DNA of 64,000 nucleotides, from contig BSQZ01000015.1 of assembly GCA_033239005.1 (NCBI GenBank), forward strand, positions 5,510,001-5,574,000, read 5' to 3'. This document shows, in pieces, positions 58,272 through 64,000 of this stretch. The DNA comes from Lamellibrachia satsuma. Its lineage: Eukaryota; Annelida; Polychaeta; Sabellida; Siboglinidae. The position numbers and the translations under genes are program-made. How positions within the stretch are numbered: the stretch's first letter is position 1; the number at the start of each line of letters is the position of its first letter. A model generated the notes under the pieces. The model had not been told where the DNA came from. It ran no database searches and saw nothing but the letters and a program-made list of their open reading frames with translations.

Positions 58272-59177
58272 TCAGATACCACCCGGATGGTCCAGTCAAT
58301 TATAAGGCGGATGATTGGTTGACGTGCGTTAGTTAGCGTAGCCCTCAGGTCGCTCGGTGCTCCTGGTCCCTCCGGCAGGTCGCTCGGTGCTCCTGGTCGC
58401 TCCGGCAGTTCGTGGCAATAGAGACGTCTTGTGTCACGAGGAGGAGGCCAGAGTGCAGTCGGGACGGGTAGACGTCTTCGTATATGACATTTTACCATTG
58501 TTATGTTGACGACACTCAAATCTACGTTGAACGGTTGAACGAGCTGAACCCACTGAGGCGGCACTGAAGAAAGTGGAATTGTGTATAGCTGAAGTGGCTG
58601 CCTGGTTGACCAAAAACCTGTTAAAACTTAACAGAGAGAAGTCCGAGGCGATGGTCTTCACAGCGAAGCAACGTGACAGTCTGCCTACCGATGTATACAT
58701 TACAGTAGCCGGTCATCGAATTCAACCTTCATCGTGTGTGCGCAATTTGGGTGTGCAATTTGTTAGCAACCTGACAATGGAACACCAGATTGCCAACACT
58801 TTGACAATTTGTTACTATCAGATAAGAAATATTCGGCGAACTCGACCACATCTGACCGAAGAATCACACAAGACGCTTGTTCACGCACTAGTGACATCAC
58901 GTTTAGATTATGAAGGTACACTTCTTTATGGTCTCCCACAGACGGCGCTGCAGCGTCTACAAAAGGTACAGAACTGTGCTGCTCGCCTCGTTACCTGTAC
59001 AAGGAAATACGAACACGTTACACCCGTGTTGCAGCGTTTACATTGGCTGCCCGTTCATTTGCGACCAACTTACAACGTGCTTTTGTAATTTATTGTGCTT
59101 TAAAATGTCTGGCGCCGGACTACCTGGCTGAGTTAGTTAGCTACCGCCCCTTTAACAAGTGAAATTAATAAAATAAA

Positions 59178-59181
<4 letters not shown>

Positions 59182-59254
<73 letters not shown>
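59182..59254. repeat. (TA)n microsatellite inside LINE ORF
   Basis: About 36 TA units between two adjoining RT C-terminal segments. Confidence 0.95.
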
Positions 59255-59256
<2 letters not shown>

Positions 59257-59435
59257 CCGTTTCCCTGTTTGCTCAGCCGTTCTGTGGAACAATATAACAC
59301 CTTCTCTGAGGAGAGCGAAATCAGTGTTTAAACCACTTTTAAAAACTCACCTTTTTAAACAAGTTATTTCATAACTCACCGATGAGGACATTTTATGTGC
59401 ATCAGTAATACAAGTGAAATTAATAAAATAAACTA

Positions 59436-59436
<1 letters not shown>

Positions 59437-59467
<31 letters not shown>

Positions 59468-59503
59468 ATATATATATAATATATTATTTTTTCTTAGCAT
59501 ATT

Positions 59504-59571
<68 letters not shown>
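59437..59571. repeat. Two (TA)n tracts in the LINE 3' UTR
   Basis: Tracts at about 59437-59478 and 59507-59570 are separated by ATTATTTTTTCTTAGC-type sequence. Confidence 0.93.
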
Positions 59572-59573
<2 letters not shown>

Positions 59574-59870
59574 TTAAAGTATAATTCTGAAGAATATTTT
59601 TTGTAATTGTATTCAGCGTTATTATGGTTATATTCTGAGTGTAACTTGTATAAATGAATATATTTAAAGTAGTTTTAGACTAGTTTAGTATATTTAATTT
59701 GTTGGCAGTTTCATGATCATTTTCTTACTTTTACTTGTATTACATGGTTATTTTGTTAGCATCGTTTAGCATTTGTGTAGACTATTCTCAGTATAATTAT
59801 TCTGTTAGCAATTTTATGGCCTGTAAAATATTACTATGTATGTAAAGCGCCTCGGAGCAATCTCGATTGA

Positions 59871-60463
59871 TTCGTGCGTCGTCAATAGTAAGGGCGCGTG
59901 TTTACGTAATGATGTGAGGGTGATCGCGCACGCGTGGGATCCGGTTGATGTGGTGACGGCTGGGGTTGAGGTGGTCTCTAGTCATCACACCATTGAGCCG
60001 CCGCGCCTGTCACCGTTCGGATGGAAACGATACGACGAGAAAAACGAATTCTGTTGTTGTGATTTCAAAATAGAATCTGTATGGAAGTTATCAGATAGGT
60101 GAAAAGTAACATTCATGTGCGTGGGAGTATTCGTGACAGGAGATACATTACAGGTACAAAATATAGGTGTCGTATTACAATTTGCAACGTGTACTTGGTT
60201 TGAAGGCGTTCTTACAATCGCTTGATCTGCGAACTACGTGCAGTCGAAGGTTATATGTCATTTGAAAGTCACAACTGAGCAGCACATAAACAAGAGTAAC
60301 ATTGCTCATAAATAGCCCAGTTGATAACAATATGATACACAAAACAGTAATCTCACAGAATTGGTTAAGATATTACGTATATGTGCATATATGTGTGCAT
60401 GTGTGTTTGCGTGCGTGCTTGCGTACGTGCGTGTGTGTATGTGTGCATGTGTATTTGGCTAGA
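59871..60463. other. No gene supported
   Basis: An 88-codon ORF (59836-60102) overlaps the LINE tail and has no recognised motif. A GTGC/GTGT-rich patch lies at 60380-60450. Confidence 0.35.
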
Positions 60464-60808
60464 GAGATTACACCATCACCATCCCCATCACCATCACCAT
60501 CACCCACACCACCATCATCATCATCAACACCATCACCATCACCCCCACCACCACCATCATCATCATCAACACCATCACCATCATCATCAGCATGAAAACC
60601 ATCATCATCATCATCAACAACACCATCATCACCATCACCACCACCATCGTCATCATCATCACCAACATCATCACCATCACCACCATCATCATCATCATCA
60701 ACACCATCATCATCACCACCATCGTCATCAAAATCATCAGCATCATCACCATCATTATCATCACCATCATCATCATCACCACCATCATCGTTATCATTAT
60801 TATTGATA
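60464..60808. repeat. (CAT/CAC)n trinucleotide repeat
   Basis: About 115 CAY triplets with few interruptions; frames read as poly-His/poly-Ser/poly-Ile, a composition effect. Confidence 0.95.
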
Positions 60809-60839
60809 TACATGAAATGAGCATTGTGAGAAGGGGTCA

Positions 60840-61094
60840 TCTTAGTGACGATGATAATGATGATTATGATTATGACGATGATGGTGATGATAAAGATTAT
60901 GATGATGATGATAATAACGATGGTGATGATGATGGTTATGATGATGATGAGGAAGAAGATGAAGACAATTAAGCGGTCTTAGTGATGATGATGATGATGA
61001 TAATGATAAAGATGATGATGGTGATGATAATAATAATAATTATGATGATGATAACGATGGTGATGATGAGGGTGACAAATGGTTAGGATGATGA
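60840..61094. repeat. (GATGAT)-rich repeat
   Basis: GAT/GAC triplet-rich sequence, including an early partial copy (about 60950-60990) of the block duplicated downstream. Confidence 0.85.
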
Positions 61095-61375
61095 TGAGGA
61101 AGAAGATGAAGACAATTAAGCGGTCTTAGTGACGATGATGATGATGACGAAGATGATGACAATGAGGGTGATCATTATTACGATTATGAGGACGAAGATA
61201 ATGACACCTTCAGTCTCATCATCCTGCTCCTCCTCCTCACCCTTATAACGGCTAGCCATGCTGACACCCACTCGACGTTCACAAACGTATGATTAACATA
61301 GGAATCTCAGAACAAGTGAGCCGCATGTTTTCTGGGAGGACATATGGAATGCCTTCATATAACCTCCAAGGTAGC
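61095..61375. repeat. ~280-bp direct duplication, copy 1
   Basis: It contains GAAGACAATTAAGCGGTCTT, ACGATTATGAGGACGAAGAT, CTGACACCCACTCGACGTTC and CATGTTTTCTGGGAGGACAT. The same blocks recur at 61848-62150. Confidence 0.8.
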
Positions 61376-61489
61376 GCTAAGATAAACCCTTAATTATCTT
61401 CATCTCCCTCCTCCAATTAATCATCATCATTACCATTTATCATCTTCATCATCATCGACATCATAATCATCTTCATCCTTTTTATTACA

Positions 61490-61605
61490 TTACCGGTCGA
61501 GTTATTACATTACCGGTCGATTGGTACAACCAGTAATGTAATAATTGACCGGTAATGTATTAATCGACCGGTAATGTAATACATCGACCAGTAATGTAAT
61601 AAAAA
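61490..61605. repeat. Cluster of direct and inverted ATTACCGGTCGA motifs
   Basis: ATTACATTACCGGTCGA appears twice forward, then as its inverse (TCGACCGGTAATGTAAT and close variants) three times, around a short spacer TTGGTACAACC. Confidence 0.85.
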
Positions 61606-61619
61606 TTATGATGATAATC

Positions 61620-61847
61620 ATTATGATGATGATTATGATGTTAATAATGCTGATGTAGAAGGTGATGATGAGGGTGATAAATGATTATGATAATGATGAC
61701 AATTAAGGGGCGATCTAAGTGACGATGATAATGATGATGATGATTATGACGATGGTGACGATGATAATGATGATGACGATGATAATGATAATGATGATAA
61801 CGATGGTGATGATGAGGGTGATAAATGGTTATGATGATGATAGGAAG
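61620..61847. repeat. (GATGAT)-rich repeat
   Basis: GAT/GAC-rich triplet sequence between the palindromic cluster and duplication copy 2. Confidence 0.85.
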
Positions 61848-62150
61848 AAGATTAAGACAATTAAGCGTTCTTAGTAATGATGATGATGATGATGATGACG
61901 AAGATGATGACAATGAGGATTATTATTATTACGATTATGAGGACGAAGATAATGACACCTTCAACATCACCATTCTACTCCTCCTTCGCATCGTCATCAT
62001 CATCTTCATGTTCACCCTTATAATGGCTCGCCATGCTGACACCCACTCGACGTTCACAAACGTATGATTAACATAGGAATCTCCGGAGTGAGCCGCATGT
62101 TTTCTGGGAGGACATATGGAATGTTGTTCATATGACCTCCCAAGTAACGC
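61848..62150. repeat. ~300-bp direct duplication, copy 2
   Basis: Same block order as 61095-61375, with small indels (CATCGTCATCATCATCTTCA inserted). Confidence 0.8.
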
Positions 62151-63340
62151 ACGGCAGTAAATACATATTCGCTAACAATCGGACCGAGTCAGACAGAGTG
62201 GTAAGAAAGAAGGGGGGTCATTAAAAAGGTTCACCTCAACATATGAAAGAGGTAATATACACTCAATTAAGGGATCATCTCAAACAATTGTTTAAGAGAT
62301 CATTAAAAATGCTTAATAACTGATCATTATTTGATCAATTTAAGGGGTCATATCAAACAAGTTAGGGAAAATCTCAAAATGCAATGTGATATTATATTAG
62401 AAACTTAAGTTTAACCGCAAAAATAATAAAATAAGGGACCAGCTGAAACCACTAAGGGGAATATTCACTTTCAAGGTCTCAAAAAAAATGCAGACCTTTC
62501 TCTGTTTGTATAAATGCACCAACTACTTGGTAGGTTGGTAACGGGCAATCCAATTTTATTCATACCCAACAAGGATTGCCGCTGTGCACACAATAATAGT
62601 GACTAAGTCTGCCATAAATTGTGCACAGCCTGGTATATTACTGATTAAGCTGGTGTGTATGACCAATTAGTAAACAATACCAGATAAGATTTAACATTAG
62701 TGATATTTTCTACTGTAGCTAGCAACTACCGAAGACAGTCTTTACCAAAAACCCTTGCTGCTCTTAAAAAAAGCGATGGCATACAAAGAGGGAAAAAATA
62801 CCTTTGTGCAGACAAGCATGCATAATTATGTATATAGTGCTAGCTAGAGTATTTACAATGATATACACAAAAGTGGGGGAATAAACCCCCCGATACAACA
62901 TTCAGATCAATTCGATATCTAGACATGTTGACACGTAATATGCAAGTTTAGAAAGCATATCGACACAGAAGTACAAATACATCGGGAGGGTGGGTGGGAA
63001 TACATTCAGAAGCTCGGATGATGTTGTTCGTATGACGCAGCGAAGAAAAGTGATTCGAAACATGGTCCCGCTCGCTATCTGCAAATTTCCCCAGCGTGCA
63101 CCGCTGGCCAGTAATATTTCCCGAAAAAGTCACACGATCGGTTGGTGTAATTGGGCCCGCTTAATTAAGCGCCTTACCGATAGAGGGGTGCGCAGAATAG
63201 AGATGGGAACAGGTTGTTTTGTTAAACACACCTAGCTAATAAGCTAGGTGCTCGCTGCCCAGCCCCACAAAAAAGCTTTTCATCCTATAGGCGAAAAATT
63301 CATATGCAGATGCCAGTGAACGATCCACCTTGAAAACGGC
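62151..63340. other. No gene; one small hairpin
   Basis: Unique sequence. At 63229-63250, CACCTAGCT and AGCTAGGTG form a perfect 9-bp stem around AATA. No other feature. Confidence 0.45.
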
Positions 63341-63344
63341 ACTC

Positions 63345-64000
63345 AACACAGTCACTGAGCCTGCGTAGGCTCCACGGCGCTCAACACAGTCACTGAGGCT
63401 CCACGGCGCTCAACACAGTCACTGAGCCTGCGTATGCTCCACGGCGCTCAACACAGTCACTGAGCCTGCGTAGGCTCCACGGCACTCAACACAGTCACTG
63501 AGCCTGCGACGGCTCCACGGCACTCAACACAGTCACTGAGCCTGCGACGGCTCCACGGCGCTCAACACAGTCACTGAGCCTGCGTAGGCTCCACGGCGCT
63601 CAACACAGTCACTGAGCCTGCGTAGGCTCCACGGCGCTCAACACAGTCACTGAGCCTGCGTAGGCTCCACGGCGCTCAACACAGTCACTGAGCCTGCGTA
63701 GGCTCCACGGCACTCAACACAGTCACTGAGCCTGCGTAGGCTCCACGGCGCTCAACACAGTCACTGAGCCTGCGTAGGCTCCACGGCACTCAACACAGTC
63801 ACTGAGCCTGCGTAGGCTCCACGGCGCTCAACACAGTCACTGAGCCTGCGTAGGCTCCACGGCGCTCAACACAGTCACTGAGCCTGCGTAGGCTCCACGG
63901 CACTCAACACAGTCACTGAGCCTGCGTAGGCTCCACGGCGCTCAACACAGTCACTGAGCCTGCGTAGGCTCCACGGCACTCAACACAGTCACTGAGCCTG
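63345..64000. repeat. 38-bp satellite, ~17 copies, continues past the window
   Basis: The unit contains CGGCGCTCAACACAGTCACT and GAGCCTGCGTAGGCTCCA. Each unit includes GAGCCT-GCGT-AGGCTC, a perfect 6-bp hairpin. Variants (CGGCACTC, GCGACGGCTC) sit in an ordered pattern. Confidence 0.96.

Larger units (their letters stand above)
58440..59870 (+). mobile_element. CR1/L2-like LINE 3' half, frameshifted and split by (TA)n
   Basis: HCYVDDTQIYVE at 58496-58531 is the RT catalytic box. A frameshift follows, then 58540-59088 encodes EAALKKVELCIAEVAAWLTK ... NLGVQF ... SRLDYEGTLLYGLP ... LHWLPVHLRPTY. After a second frameshift come CALKCLAPDYLAELV, an (TA)n insertion, then RRFPVCSAVLWNNITPSLRR through LLKTHLFKQVI. 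The 3' UTR ends near TGTAAAGCGCCTCGGAGCAA (59839-59858). The catalytic Asp pair is intact but the ORF is broken. Confidence 0.8.

Noticed and set aside
60381..60972. Poly-His, poly-Ile and Asp-rich ORFs
   Set aside because: Trinucleotide repeat translated in different frames.

Overview
The window is nuclear DNA of an invertebrate animal. It has GT-AG spliced genes, tRNA-derived SINEs, non-LTR retrotransposon remnants, DNA-transposon relics and an extreme load of micro- and minisatellites. The exact phylum cannot be fixed from the sequence alone. Only about 3.2 kb of the 64 kb is recognisable protein-coding exon.

Two genes can be assembled. (1) Positions 7514-25584 (+) hold a complete SYK-family non-receptor tyrosine kinase in 14 coding exons (1923 nt, 640 aa). 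It has two SH2 domains, a linker and a tyrosine kinase domain. All exon phases join and all splice sites are GT-AG. An in-frame stop 9 nt before the start ATG fixes the N-terminus. (2) Positions 45920-43347 (-) hold a TauE/SafE-family multi-pass membrane transporter in 3 coding exons (412 aa). It has a 5' UTR exon and a TATA box near 46456-46461. The two genes are convergent, with about 17.8 kb of repeats and transposon relics between their stop codons. No functional link between them is evident.

Layout: 1-7350 holds LINE, SINE and tandem-repeat sequence, including a TIR element at 2958-3913. 7349-25584 is SYK, and most of its larger introns hold a different tandem array. Intron 10 has a pogo-like MITE with an internal array. 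Intron 11 has a SINE whose tRNA-like head (52 bp) and tail (61 bp) have each grown into about 21-22 copies. Intron 13 has tandem copies of the end of exon 13 with its splice donor, followed by a LINE reverse-transcriptase fragment. 25585-43000 holds minisatellites, a hAT transposase relic, MITEs and a long inverted repeat (41692-42697). 43347-46463 is the TauE gene. 46500-64000 has no gene I can support: long (TA)n tracts, LINE fragments, duplicated segments, a trinucleotide-rich region and a 38-bp satellite running off the window end.

The main theme is repeated birth of tandem arrays inside other elements: SINE, MITE, hAT ORF, LINE ORF and exon-intron junctions. Several arrays in SYK carry splice-donor-like sequence in the sense direction.
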